Assembly: GCA_035476575.1 (NCBI GenBank)
Contig: DATILL010000124.1
Location: 1-64,000, forward strand
Length of the DNA: 64,000 bases
DNA from: DATILL01 sp035476575
Lineage (GTDB): Bacteria; Actinomycetota; Actinomycetes; Mycobacteriales; JACQDL01
Direction: 5' to 3'
Part shown: positions 7,716 to 18,698 of the stretch, piece after piece
Numbering within the stretch: position 1 is the first letter of the stretch
Layout of the letters: each line of letters begins with the position of its first letter
Notes under the pieces: model-generated
Told to the model about the DNA's origin: nothing
Database searches by the model: none
What the model saw: only the letters and a program-made list of their open reading frames with translations
Made by a program: the position numbers and the translations under genes

Positions 7716-8924
7716 TCAGCCATCCGGGGCGTCCGGGTCCAGGCCGTGCAGCGGGAAGACCGCCCGCCTGGTGGCGATGACCGCCCGGTCCAGCCTGTCG
7801 TCGCCACCCGGCTGCCACGGCTGGAAGGACTCCGCGCCGTTCTCGGTCATCCGCTCCGGCGGCGTGCCGACCCCGCGGCGCCGTACCCCCTCGGCCCACT
7901 CCGCCGGGACCGGGGCGCCCGGCTCGATCGGCGTACCGGCGGCCTCGGCGACCAGATGCGTCCAGGCCCGTGGCACGCAGCGCACCAGGCCGTACCCGCC
8001 GCCGCCCAGGACCAGCCACCGGCCGTCGCACAGCTCGTGGGCGAGCGCGTGCATCGCGGCATAGGACGCGCGCTGCCCGTCGATGGTCAGCGCCAGGTCG
8101 GCCAGCGGGTCCTCGTGGTGCGTGTCGCAGCCGCACTGGCTGACCAGGAGCTGCGGCCGGAACGCGCGCAGCACGCTCGGCACCACCGCGTGGAACGCGC
8201 GCAGCCAGCCGGCATCGCCGGTGCCCGGCGGCAGCGCGACGTTCACCGCGGTGCCCGCGGCCGCGCCGCGGCCCACCTCGGTCGGCAGGCCGGTGCCCGG
8301 GAAGAGGGTCAGCGGGTGCTGGTGCAGGCTGACGGTGAGCACCTGCGGGTCGTCGTAGAACGCCATCTGCACGCCGTCGCCGTGGTGCACGTCCACGTCG
8401 ACGTACGCGACCCGCTCGATGCCGTACGCGGGGCCCTCGGCGCGCAGCCAGGCGATGGCCACCGCGGGGTCGTTGTAGACGCAGAAGCCGGACGCCCGCG
8501 CCGGCATCGCGTGGTGCAGGCCGCCACCGATGTTCACCGCGTGCTGTGCCTCCCCGTGCAGGATCCGGCGGGCGGCCAGCACGCTGCCGCCGGTGATCAG
8601 CGCCGCCGCCTCGTGCATCCCCGGGAAGACCGGGTTGTCCGCCGTGCCCAGGCCGTTGCCCCAGGCCTCCCCGGCCCAGGTCCCGCGGCCGGCGGCCGAC
8701 GCGGCCCGCACCGCGTCCAGGTAGTCCGGCCGGTGCACGAGGGTGAGCAGGTCGTCGCCGGCCGGCTCGGGAGCGCGCAGGGACACCGCGGGGTTGTCCA
8801 GCACGCCGTACGCCGTGACCAGCTCCATGGTCAGCGCCAGCCGGACCGGGTGCAGAGGGTGGCCCGGGCCCAGGTTGTAGGACAGGTAGTCGTCGTGCCA
8901 CACCACGGTCACCGACGTGCTCAC
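7716..8924 (-). CDS. acuC: Acetoin utilisation protein AcuC, histone-deacetylase fold
   Basis: A 402-aa zinc-dependent deacetylase of the class I HDAC-like AcuC family, which in Bacillus removes acetyl groups from acetyl-CoA synthetase. Family features are GPGHPLHPVRLALT at the N-terminus, GGGLHHAMPARASGFCVYND, the metal-binding YVDVDVHHGDG and the GGGGYG loop. The active-site histidine pair and the zinc aspartates are present. Length is normal. It has no close operon partner; the downstream helical protein lies 63 bp away on the same strand. An identical function in this organism is inferred from the family. Confidence 0.9.
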   Translation of the reverse strand: MSTSVTVVWHDDYLSYNLGPGHPLHPVRLALTMELVTAYGVLDNPAVSLRAPEPAGDDLLTLVHRPDYLDAVRAASAAGRGTWAGEAWGNGLGTADNPVFPGMHEAAALITGGSVLAARRILHGEAQHAVNIGGGLHHAMPARASGFCVYNDPAVAIAWLRAEGPAYGIERVAYVDVDVHHGDGVQMAFYDDPQVLTVSLHQHPLTLFPGTGLPTEVGRGAAAGTAVNVALPPGTGDAGWLRAFHAVVPSVLRAFRPQLLVSQCGCDTHHEDPLADLALTIDGQRASYAAMHALAHELCDGRWLVLGGGGYGLVRCVPRAWTHLVAEAAGTPIEPGAPVPAEWAEGVRRRGVGTPPERMTENGAESFQPWQPGGDDRLDRAVIATRRAVFPLHGLDPDAPDG

Positions 8925-9100
8925 CGCCGCAACGCTACCCGCCCCGTCGCCCCCGGCCGAGACGTCGATCTTTCCGCGGGCGCGGAGGCGGTGCCCCTAG
9001 ACTGCATTCATACGGGGCATCGCGGCTCACGGCATCGGCGGTGTCGCCGGGCCGACGTAGCATCGAGCTCAACCCCGGCGGGAACGCAGCGAGGTGGGCC

Positions 9101-9838
9101 ATGAGTCACCAGAGTGATCTGATCGACACCACCGAGATGTACCTGCGCACCGTGTACGAGCTGGAAGAGGAAGGCATCGTGCCGCTGCGTGCCCGGATCG
9201 CCGAGCGGCTGCGGCAGAGCGGCCCGACGGTCTCCCAGACGGTGGCCCGGATGCAGCGGGACGGGCTGCTCACCGTGCAGGGCGACCGGCACCTGGAGCT
9301 GACCCCGCACGGCCGCGAGCAGGCCATCGCGGTGATGCGCAAGCACCGGCTGGCCGAGTGCCTGCTGGTCGACGTGATCGGGCTGGACTGGGCGGACGTG
9401 CACGTCGAGGCCTGCCGCTGGGAGCACGTGATGAGCGAGGCGGTCGAACGCCGGCTGGTGACCCTGCTGCGTAACCCCACGCACTGCCCGCATGGCAACC
9501 CGATCCCCGGCCTGGCCGACCTGTGCGCCGACGGCGAGCGGACCGGTGCGCAGCCCTGCGCGCAGGTCGCCGAGACGATCTCGGAGCCGGGCCTGACCAC
9601 GCTGCAGCGAGCGGTCCGCGAGGGCATCGTCCGGGTTGTGGTACGGCGGATCAGCGAGCAGCTCCAGCCCGACCTCGCGGTGATGCACCTGTTGCAGCAG
9701 GCTGGCGTACGTCCCGGGGAGTCGCTGGAGCTGACCCAGGCGTCCGGTGGCGTCCGGGTCGGGTCGGTCGAGCACGGCGTCGACCTGAACGACTTCGTCG
9801 CGTCACACGTCTTCGTCGATGGGGCACCGGCACGGTGA
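9101..9838 (+). CDS. ideR: DtxR/IdeR-family iron-dependent repressor
   Basis: A 245-aa metal-dependent repressor with three parts: an N-terminal winged helix (DTTEMYLRTVYELEEEG, then RLRQSGPTVSQTVARM), a metal-binding and dimerisation domain (HRLAECLLVDVIGL, EACRWEHVMSEAVE, CPHGNPIPG) and a C-terminal SH3-like domain. Metal ligands typical of IdeR (Cys in the EACRWEHV motif, His, Glu) are visible. The ATG at 9101 has GAGGTG six bases upstream. Iron is the likely corepressor by family, but manganese cannot be excluded. It is followed by a Nudix gene with a 4-nt overlap. Confidence 0.9.
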   Translation: MSHQSDLIDTTEMYLRTVYELEEEGIVPLRARIAERLRQSGPTVSQTVARMQRDGLLTVQGDRHLELTPHGREQAIAVMRKHRLAECLLVDVIGLDWADVHVEACRWEHVMSEAVERRLVTLLRNPTHCPHGNPIPGLADLCADGERTGAQPCAQVAETISEPGLTTLQRAVREGIVRVVVRRISEQLQPDLAVMHLLQQAGVRPGESLELTQASGGVRVGSVEHGVDLNDFVASHVFVDGAPAR

Positions 9839-10521
9839 CCGCAGTGACGGTGGACGTTGTGGCGCTCACCGTACAGTCAGACCGGCTCGAGGTGCTGCTG
9901 GTACGGCGTGCCGACGAGCCATACCAGGGCTGCTGGGCGCTGCCCGGCGGGTTCGTCGGGCCGGCCGAGGACCTGGCCGCCGCGGCCGCGCGCGAGCTGG
10001 CCGAGGAGACCGGCGTCAACGAGCTGGCCGCGCACCTGGAGCAGCTTGCCACCTACGGCACGCCGGGCCGGGACCCGCGCGGCCGGGTGGTGACCGTCGC
10101 CTACCTGGCCTTCGCGCCGGCCTGCGAGCTGCCGCCGCGGGGAGACGCCGAGGTCACCGACGCGCGCTGGCACCCCGTGGCCAGGCTGCCGGGGCTGGCG
10201 TTCGACCACGGCCGGATCATGGCCGACGGGGTCGAGCGGGCCCGGGCGAAGCTGGAGTACTCCGCGCTCGGCACGGCCTTCTGCGTCGAGCCGTTCACCG
10301 CCGCCGACCTGCGCCGGGTGTACGAGGCCGTGTGGGGGGTGCCGCTCGACCCGCGCAACTTCTGGCGCAAGGTGTCCTCCACGCCGGGCCTGCTGCTGCC
10401 GGTGCCGGGCCGGTCGGTGCCCGGGCCGAACGGCGGCCGGCCGGCGGCCCGGTTCCGGCGCGGGCCGGCGATGATGCTGCACCCGCCGATCCTGCGGCCG
10501 TCCCGGCTGCCGGTGCCCTGA
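9835..10521 (+). CDS. Nudix-domain protein, NrtR-like
   Basis: A 228-aa protein with an intact Nudix box (GGFVGPAED and RELAEETGV, with the G-x5-E and REUxEExGU residues). After it comes a C-terminal winged-helix-like region (KLEYSALGTAFCVEPFTAADLRRVYEAVWG) as in NrtR-type regulators of NAD metabolism. It could be a pyrophosphohydrolase, an ADP-ribose-sensing repressor, or both. The GTG start at 9835 overlaps the stop of the DtxR/IdeR gene by 4 nt, so the genes are translationally coupled. The tail from about residue 180 is Pro/Arg-rich and probably unstructured. Confidence 0.82.
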   Translation: MTAVTVDVVALTVQSDRLEVLLVRRADEPYQGCWALPGGFVGPAEDLAAAAARELAEETGVNELAAHLEQLATYGTPGRDPRGRVVTVAYLAFAPACELPPRGDAEVTDARWHPVARLPGLAFDHGRIMADGVERARAKLEYSALGTAFCVEPFTAADLRRVYEAVWGVPLDPRNFWRKVSSTPGLLLPVPGRSVPGPNGGRPAARFRRGPAMMLHPPILRPSRLPVP

Positions 10522-10595
10522 GGCCGCGGCGCACCGGCCCCAGCCGCGTCGGATCAGGCACCAGACCGGACACGCCCGGTAACCTTGGGAACACC

Positions 10596-12326
10596 ATGGG
10601 GGACGACGACGCGGGCCAGCCCCGCAACGGCTCATCCCAGGGCGGCCCACCCCACGGGAGCCAGCCCGAGAACGGCCGCGCCCTTGACAACCCGACCACC
10701 GACCACGCCCGATTAGTGAGCCTGCTGGACCAGGCGGAGCGGCTGTTCGACGAGCACGACCCCGCGGCTGGCATCGACCCGGCGCGTGACGCCGTGGAGC
10801 TGGCCCGGCTGCTGGGCGACGGGCCGCTGACAGCCCGTGCCCTGGCCCTGCTTGGCGGTCATCACCGGCTGGCCGGCGACGCCGGCCGGGCCGTCCCGCT
10901 GCTCACCGAGGGCGCCGACCTGGCCGACAAGTACGCCGTACCGCCGGTGCAGGCGGCCTGCCTGACCAACCTCGGCTACCTCGCGCTGATGGCGGGCGAC
11001 CTGACCGAGGCCACGGCGTACCTGGAGCGGGCACTGGTCATCCAGCGCTCCGTCGGCAACGTGGTGGGCGAGGCTGCCGTGCTCGACTATCTCGCGTTCA
11101 CCCTGTACGAGGAGGGAGAGCAGGGGCAGGCCGAGGACCTGCTGGACCGGGCGCACCGGATCCGGCAGGAGCACGGCGACCCCCGGTGGATCGCGGTCAG
11201 CCTGAACAACAAGGGCTACCTGGCCAGCCTGCTCGCCGCCCGGGTCGGCGTCGGGCCGGACCGGGTCGCGCGGTACCGGCAGCGGGCCGTCGACCTGCTT
11301 ACCGACGCCGTGGACCACGCGCTGCGCTGCGACCACCGGGAGCTGCGCTCGTTCGTGACCGCCAACCTGGCCGCCGCCCGGGTGGCGCAGGGTGTCGACG
11401 AGCCGTCGCCGGCGGTCTTCGCGGGCCGGCTGGCCGCTGCCCGCCGGACCGGCGACCGGCCGGAGGAGGCGCTGGCGCTGTTCAACCTCGGCCGGGCGCA
11501 CTTCCTGGCCGGTAACCGGGCCACCGCTGAGCTGCTGTGGGCCGAGGCGGTCGAGCTGGCCAACGAGCTCGGCCAGAGCAGGCTGCTGCGCGACATCCAC
11601 CGCGACATCGCCTGCGACTACGAGGAGGCCGGCGAGGCGACCAGCGCGCTGGAGCACTACAAGCGGTTCCACGAGCTGGAGCGCACCGTCGCCGCCGAAG
11701 CCGCGGCGCAACGCGCCCGGCTGGCGATGGTCCGGCTGGAGGCGGAGCACGCCCGCCACGAGACAGAGCGGTACCGGCAGCTCAACGCCGAGCTGGCCGA
11801 GGCCAACCGGCGGTTGAAGGAGCAGGCCCTGCTGATGGACCGGGTGTCCCGGGAGGACGAGCTGACCGGGCTGGGCAACCGGCGGTACCTGGCCGCCCGG
11901 CTGCCGCTGGCGTACGAGCACGCGCTGCGGACCGGTGAGCCGCTGGCGGTGCTGGTGGCCGACGTCGACCTGTTCAAGGAGATCAACGACCGGTACTCGC
12001 ACGGTGTCGGGGACGCGGTGCTGCGGTCGGTGGCCCAGCTCCTGTCCGCTGCCACCCGGCCCGGTGACCTGGTGATCCGCTACGGTGGCGAGGAGTTCGT
12101 GCTCGTGCTGGCCAACACCGACGTGGCCGGCGCGCGGAGCCTGGCCGAGCGGCTGCGTGCACTGGTGGAGGACCACGACTGGGACGTGATCCGTCCCGGC
12201 CTGCGGGCCACCATCAGCCTCGGGGTCTGCGCGGACACCGGGCTCGGCTCCGGCCCGCGGATGATCGACGTCGCCGACCAGCGGATGTACGACGCCAAGC
12301 GGGCTGGCCGGAACCGGGTCCGGTGA
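10596..12326 (+). CDS. TPR-GGDEF protein, probable diguanylate cyclase
   Basis: A 576-aa cytosolic protein. The first 40 residues are polar and disordered. Residues about 45-360 are tandem tetratricopeptide-like repeats (for example QAACLTNLGYLALMAGDLTEATAYLERAL). A coiled-coil linker with ARHETERYRQLNAELAEA follows, then a GGDEF domain with DELTGLGNRRYL and the active RYGGEEF signature. An RPGD inhibitory-site-like motif lies just before the signature, so product inhibition by cyclic di-GMP is plausible. No EAL domain or membrane segment is present, so a protein or ligand bound by the TPR module probably controls it. The ATG at 10596 has weak purines upstream. Confidence 0.88.
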   Translation: MGDDDAGQPRNGSSQGGPPHGSQPENGRALDNPTTDHARLVSLLDQAERLFDEHDPAAGIDPARDAVELARLLGDGPLTARALALLGGHHRLAGDAGRAVPLLTEGADLADKYAVPPVQAACLTNLGYLALMAGDLTEATAYLERALVIQRSVGNVVGEAAVLDYLAFTLYEEGEQGQAEDLLDRAHRIRQEHGDPRWIAVSLNNKGYLASLLAARVGVGPDRVARYRQRAVDLLTDAVDHALRCDHRELRSFVTANLAAARVAQGVDEPSPAVFAGRLAAARRTGDRPEEALALFNLGRAHFLAGNRATAELLWAEAVELANELGQSRLLRDIHRDIACDYEEAGEATSALEHYKRFHELERTVAAEAAAQRARLAMVRLEAEHARHETERYRQLNAELAEANRRLKEQALLMDRVSREDELTGLGNRRYLAARLPLAYEHALRTGEPLAVLVADVDLFKEINDRYSHGVGDAVLRSVAQLLSAATRPGDLVIRYGGEEFVLVLANTDVAGARSLAERLRALVEDHDWDVIRPGLRATISLGVCADTGLGSGPRMIDVADQRMYDAKRAGRNRVR

Positions 12327-12407
12327 CTTGATGAGCTGGCCGGAACGTCCCCCCGGCACGATAGTTTGCCTTCCAAAGGACTCTCTCGACCAAGGGACTT
12401 GCTGGCG

Positions 12408-14534
12408 ATGACTGATCGGACCATTTCCGGCGGGACACCCGCACCCGAGCTACCGGGCGGGGCGCCCGCACCGGAGCTACCGGGCGGGACACCCGCACCC
12501 GGTCAGTTCATGGACCTGGCCGCGTTCGTCGCACTGCCCCGGCTGTCTGGCCTCGTCGTCTCGCCGGACGGCGCCCGGCTGGTGACCTCGGTCTCCCGCC
12601 CCGGCCCGGACGGCACGAAGTACGCCTCGGCGCTGTGGGAGATCGACCCGGCCGGCGTACGGCGCCCACGGCGGCTGACCCAGTCCGCCCTCGGCGAGTC
12701 GCAGCCGGTGTTCGCGCCGGATGGCTCGCTGGTGTTCACCTCTCGCCGGCCCGACCCGGCGGAGAGGTCCACGGCGGGTGACGGTGCCGGCGATCGGGCC
12801 GACAAGCCCGCGCTCTGGGTGCTTCCGGCCGGTGGTGGCGAGGCCCGGGCGGTCGCGAGCCGGCCGGGCGGGATCGGTACCGTGGCGGTCGCCCAGGTGG
12901 CCGGCGACGTGGCCTTCCTGGCCGGCGTGCTGCCAGGTTCTGGCACCGTCGAGGAGGACGAGCAGGCCCGCAAGGCCCGCAAGGATGCCGGGGTCACCGC
13001 GATCCTGCACGAGCGGTACCCGGTGCGGCACTGGGACCACGACATCGGCCCCGACCAGGCCAGGGTGTTCCTCGCCGGCCCGCTGCCGTCCGACGAGGAG
13101 CGCTACGCCGAAGCCCGCGACCTCACGCCCGACCCGCAGGGCCGGGTGGGCGACGCGGAGCTAGCCCTCTCTCCTGACGGCAGCCTGGTCGCCTACGGCT
13201 GGACCGTGGACGGCCAGGGGGCCGAGGAGAGGCACACGATCGTGGTGGCCGAGACCGCCACCGGAGCCCGCCGGCTGGTGCTGCAGGAGCCGGACGCTGG
13301 CTTCGTCACCCCGGTGTTCTCCCCGGACGGTGGGTCGCTGGCCTGCGTGCGCGAGGAGATCACCACCTACGAGGGGGTCGGGCGCTGCACGCTGTGGCTG
13401 GTCGACCTGGCCACCAGCGCCGGCCGGGACGCCACCCCGAGCTTTCCGGACGCACCGTGCTCACCGGTCTTCGCGCCGGAGGGCGACGCGGTCTACCTCA
13501 TCGCGGACGAGCGCGGGCACTCGCCGGTGTTCCGGCTGGACATCGCGGACGGTTCGATCACCCGGCTGACGGCGTCCGGTGCGTACACGGACGTGACGCC
13601 GGCTCCTGACGGCTCGGCCGTGTACGCGCTGCGGTCGGCCGTGGACAGCCCGCCCACGCCGGTGCGGCTGGACCCGAGGGTGGCCGACCAGGACGCCGTA
13701 CCGCTGCCCAGCCCGGGCGACCTCGGCACGCTGCCGGGCACCCTGGTCGAGGTGACCACCAGCGCGGACGACGGCGTGCCGCTGCGGGCCTGGCTGTGCC
13801 TGCCGGACGGCGCCTCGGCCGCCGACCCGGCGCCGCTGCTGCTGTGGATCCACGGCGGCCCGCTGGCGAGCTGGAACGCGTGGTCGTGGCGGTGGAACCC
13901 GTGGCTCATGGTCGCCCGGGGGTACGCCGTCCTGCTGCCCGACCCGGCGCTGTCCACTGGCTACGGCCCGGCGTTCATCGCCCGTGGCTGGGGCGCCTGG
14001 GGAGCCCGGCCGTACACCGACGTCATGGCGCTGACCGACGCCGCGGTCGCCCGGGACGACATCGACGAGAGCCGAACCGCCGCGATGGGCGGCAGCTTCG
14101 GCGGGTACCTGGCCAACTGGGTGGCGACCCGGACCGAGCGGTTCAAGGCGATCGTGACCCACGCCAGCCTGTGGCATCTGGACGCCTTCGGCGGGGCCAC
14201 CGACCATTCGTGGTACTGGCTGCGCGAGATGGGTGACCCGCTCAGCCAGCCGGAGCGGTACCTCGCCAACTCGCCGCACCTGGGGGTACGGAACATCCGC
14301 ACCCCGATGCTGGTGATCCACGGTGACAAGGACTACCGGGTGCCGATCGCCGAAGGGCTGCGGCTGTGGTTCGACCTGTGCCGGTTCGAGGTGCCGGCGA
14401 AGTTCCTGTACTTCCCAGACGAGAACCACTGGATCCTGACTCCGGGGCACGCCAAGGTGTGGTACGAGACTGTGCTGGCCTTTCTGGCCGAGCACGTCCT
14501 GGACCACAAGTGGGAGCGCCCGTCCCTGCTGTGA
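12408..14534 (+). CDS. S9-family serine peptidase (acylaminoacyl-peptidase/prolyl oligopeptidase type)
   Basis: A 708-aa enzyme with an N-terminal beta-propeller (WD-like strands, residues about 40-430) and a C-terminal alpha/beta-hydrolase peptidase domain. The nucleophile loop is GGSFGGYLANW near residue 565. The acid is in IHGDKDYRVP and the histidine in DENHWILTPG, giving a full triad. Substrates are usually short peptides or blocked N-termini. The ATG at 12408 is used; a later ATG at 12510 (MDLAAFVALPRL) would remove a Pro/Ala/Gly-rich leader made of an in-frame 9-residue repeat. No secretion signal is seen, so it is probably cytosolic. Confidence 0.88.
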   Translation: MTDRTISGGTPAPELPGGAPAPELPGGTPAPGQFMDLAAFVALPRLSGLVVSPDGARLVTSVSRPGPDGTKYASALWEIDPAGVRRPRRLTQSALGESQPVFAPDGSLVFTSRRPDPAERSTAGDGAGDRADKPALWVLPAGGGEARAVASRPGGIGTVAVAQVAGDVAFLAGVLPGSGTVEEDEQARKARKDAGVTAILHERYPVRHWDHDIGPDQARVFLAGPLPSDEERYAEARDLTPDPQGRVGDAELALSPDGSLVAYGWTVDGQGAEERHTIVVAETATGARRLVLQEPDAGFVTPVFSPDGGSLACVREEITTYEGVGRCTLWLVDLATSAGRDATPSFPDAPCSPVFAPEGDAVYLIADERGHSPVFRLDIADGSITRLTASGAYTDVTPAPDGSAVYALRSAVDSPPTPVRLDPRVADQDAVPLPSPGDLGTLPGTLVEVTTSADDGVPLRAWLCLPDGASAADPAPLLLWIHGGPLASWNAWSWRWNPWLMVARGYAVLLPDPALSTGYGPAFIARGWGAWGARPYTDVMALTDAAVARDDIDESRTAAMGGSFGGYLANWVATRTERFKAIVTHASLWHLDAFGGATDHSWYWLREMGDPLSQPERYLANSPHLGVRNIRTPMLVIHGDKDYRVPIAEGLRLWFDLCRFEVPAKFLYFPDENHWILTPGHAKVWYETVLAFLAEHVLDHKWERPSLL
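12429..12500. repeat. 27-bp tandem repeat in the S9 peptidase leader
   Basis: Copies start at 12429, 12456 and 12483 (the last partial), so the period is exactly 27 bp. The repeat keeps frame and encodes GG(T/A)PAPELP three times. It looks like a recent slippage expansion in a dispensable N-terminus. Confidence 0.8.
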
Positions 14535-14623
14535 TCTCGCCCTGCTGGTGGTCCGGCCTGCCGGACAAGGGCATCGCGGGCGATCCCGATGCCGGGGATG
14601 ATCGCGTCCGGCATACTCGACAG

Positions 14624-14788
14624 GTGCTGATCGTCACCACGAACGACATCCCCGGCTTCGAGGTTACCCGCGCGTTCGGGCCGCCGCCCGGATGCCCGGG
14701 TGGCTATCAGGGCGGGCCGGGCACGCAGGGCCAGGCACCGGGCCAGCAGTACGGCCAGCCCCAGCCGGGGACGCCGTACCCCGGCTGA
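14624..14788 (+). pseudogene. YbjQ/UPF0145-type heavy-metal-binding domain protein, core deleted
   Basis: A GTG at 14624 begins VLIVTTNDIPGFEV, the highly conserved first strand of the YbjQ/UPF0145 family (normally about 105 aa, forming a pentamer). After RAFG the expected domain body is missing. The frame continues directly into a Gly/Gln/Pro-rich tail (YQGGPGTQGQAPGQQ) of the kind seen at the ends of actinobacterial versions. The result is a 54-codon open frame that cannot fold as YbjQ. The loss of a middle segment with both ends kept matches the dtd remnant. Confidence 0.6.
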
Positions 14789-14828
14789 CCGCCAGCAGCT
14801 CATGGCCGCAGTGGGGACCGCCGAGCTG

Positions 14829-16535
<1,707 letters not shown>

Positions 16536-16544
16536 GGCGCATCC

Positions 16545-16645
16545 TCTCCCTACGCCGGTATTACCCGGACCAGGTTCGATCGGTCGGCGGCGCGCTAGCC
16601 GCCCTCTCAGCCCGGTTGCCCGAGCTCCCGTGGAATCCCCCCGAC
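16545..16645 (-). promoter_or_regulatory. TPP riboswitch (THI element) controlling thiC
   Basis: On the minus strand the leader contains the conserved blocks CTGAGAGGG, GACC followed by TCGAACCTG, and CCGGGTAATACCGG with CGTAGGGAG, in the order and spacing of the THI box. It lies directly upstream of thiC. The last block merges with the ribosome site, which fits translational repression on thiamine pyrophosphate binding. Confidence 0.93.
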
Positions 16646-16748
16646 AGTACCCGCCCGCGATGGGGGGTTGGCAACATGCCTGCTCGGAGCCCATCCCCCC
16701 ACCTACGCCGCGCTTGCACCCGACGCCACGGTGCGGTACACGCTGGCG

Positions 16749-18665
16749 GTGACCTCCCGACGGCCGTGGTCGACCGCCACGGCGCTCGCGCTCGGCGTGC
16801 TGCTCCTCCTCGACGTGCTGCGGGTCTGGCTCCCCTCCGTGACCATCGTCTACGGCGACCGCGGTGCGGCCTCGGCCGTCCGGCTCGGCCTGTTCACCGT
16901 GCTCTGGCCGGCGCTGGGGCTGTTGGTCGTTCCGCTGCTGGGTCGGCTCAGCCCGCGCCTGCTGGCCGTGACGGCGGCGGCCGGGCTCGGCGCGACCCGG
17001 ATCGCGCTGCAGGGCACGAACGGCGGGTCGGCCCAGCTGTACCTGGCCTCGATCGGGGTCACCGCCGCCGTGGCCTGGCTGGTGGCCATGGCCGCGACCA
17101 CGGTGGCCGGCCGGCCGGTGGCGGCCGGGATCACCGCCGGGGTGGCTGGCTCGGTGACCGTGCACGTCGCACTGCGCACCGTCGACCTGATGTGGTGGAC
17201 CGGCGCCGGACCATGGCTCGTCCTGGTCGCCACGGGGATCGGCCTCACCGCGGCCACCTGGGCGGCCACCGACACGGCGGCCCGGGAGGCCGCCGCACCG
17301 GGACTGTGGTTCAGCGTCGGCCCGGCCCTCCTGGTGGTCGGTGCGGTCACCGGCTCGCCCGCCCGGGCGGAGGCCGCCGCCGGGTGGGCACAGTACCGCG
17401 CGCCCTTCCTTCTGCTCATCGCCTGCTGCCTGGGAGTGCTCGGCTGCCTGCGGGCGCGCGCCTGGACCCGGTCCCCGCTGCTCGCTTCCGCCGGCCTGCT
17501 CCTCCTGATCACCGGGGCGACACTGCCGAAGGTTTCCCTCGGCGGGGTCACCGGCCTGCTGCCGGCCTGGTCGGTGTGGTCGCAGGCCGGCGCAGCGCTC
17601 GGGCTGGCCACCTGCCTGGGGTGGGCCGGCGAGGGCGAGCGGGTCAGCCCACCGGGCCGCCGTGCCCTGGCCGCGGCAGCGGGCATGCTTGCCTTTCTCG
17701 TGCTGGTCTTCGGCTACCTCACGGCCTACGACGTCTCCACCGACCTGCCGAACGTCTGGCTGCCGCAGATCGCCGCAGTGCTCGTCTGCGCCGGCACTCT
17801 GGCCGGTGCCGGCAGCGCACACAACTGGGCGGCCGCCCGCGGCCGGGCCCGCCACCGGCAGGAGGAGTTCGGCGTGGTCGCGGCGACCTGCCTGGCACTG
17901 ATCACCGCGCTGGTCACCGTCGCCATCTCGATCGGACCGAGCGCGGGCCGTGTTCCCGCGACATATCCGATCCGGCTGGTCACCTACGACGTCGGGATGG
18001 GCTACGACCCGCTGGGCCGCTTCAACCCCAGCAACCTGGGCCGAACCATCAGGGCACAGCGCCCGGACGTCGTACTGCTCAACGACGCCGACCGCGGCTG
18101 GCTGCCCAACGGCGGGCACGACGTACTCCAGCTCCTCGCCGAGTACCTGGGCATGCGCTACGTGTTCGCACCAGCCGCGAACGAGGTGTGGGGCGACGCG
18201 ATGCTGAGCCGCTTCCCCATCCGGTCGGTGCGCAGCGTCCTTGTCTCGGAGCCTGGGTCGCCTGTCGGCGCCACCGCGCTGGCCGCTGTGCTCGGGTTGG
18301 GCTCCGGTCAGGAGATCGGCGTCGTCGCGACCCACCTGCGGCCCGACGGCGGTGCTGTCCCGCTGACGGAGGTGGAGCGGCTGCGGGCCGTCGCGGCTGG
18401 GCTCGCCAGACCGGAACGGCCGGTCGTGCTCGCCGGGAACCTGAACGCCGAACCGGGCAGCCCGCAGCTTGCCGCACTCGGACCGGACCTGGCTGACGCG
18501 CTGGCGAAAGGCCGACCACTGCCGACCTATCCGTCGGAACGACCCAGCAAGCAGGTCGACCACGTCTTCGTCACCCCTAACCTGATCGCCAGCGATGTCA
18601 CGGTGCCGGCCTCGACGGACTCTGACCACCGCCCCGTCGCCGTGACGCTCGCGCCGCGGGGCTGA
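16749..18665 (+). CDS. Polytopic membrane protein with C-terminal endonuclease/exonuclease/phosphatase-fold domain
   Basis: A 638-aa protein. Residues about 8-390 hold roughly ten hydrophobic segments. The C-terminal 230 residues have the EEP (DNase I-like) fold. Recognisable EEP blocks are IRLVTYDVGMG, DVVLLNDADRG, GDAMLSRFPI, VVATHLRPDGG, VVLAGNLNAEPGS and STDSDHRPVAV. Two catalytic positions differ from the usual LQE and GDLN motifs (here LND and GNLN), while the SDH end is intact. Activity may therefore be altered. The likely substrate class is a lipid or phosphoester at the membrane face. The start is uncertain: GTG at 16731 is an alternative. It is divergent from thiC. Confidence 0.8.
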   Translation: MTSRRPWSTATALALGVLLLLDVLRVWLPSVTIVYGDRGAASAVRLGLFTVLWPALGLLVVPLLGRLSPRLLAVTAAAGLGATRIALQGTNGGSAQLYLASIGVTAAVAWLVAMAATTVAGRPVAAGITAGVAGSVTVHVALRTVDLMWWTGAGPWLVLVATGIGLTAATWAATDTAAREAAAPGLWFSVGPALLVVGAVTGSPARAEAAAGWAQYRAPFLLLIACCLGVLGCLRARAWTRSPLLASAGLLLLITGATLPKVSLGGVTGLLPAWSVWSQAGAALGLATCLGWAGEGERVSPPGRRALAAAAGMLAFLVLVFGYLTAYDVSTDLPNVWLPQIAAVLVCAGTLAGAGSAHNWAAARGRARHRQEEFGVVAATCLALITALVTVAISIGPSAGRVPATYPIRLVTYDVGMGYDPLGRFNPSNLGRTIRAQRPDVVLLNDADRGWLPNGGHDVLQLLAEYLGMRYVFAPAANEVWGDAMLSRFPIRSVRSVLVSEPGSPVGATALAAVLGLGSGQEIGVVATHLRPDGGAVPLTEVERLRAVAAGLARPERPVVLAGNLNAEPGSPQLAALGPDLADALAKGRPLPTYPSERPSKQVDHVFVTPNLIASDVTVPASTDSDHRPVAVTLAPRG

Positions 18666-18698
18666 CCGGGCGTCGACGAGGCGGGCATGCCCCCGTCG

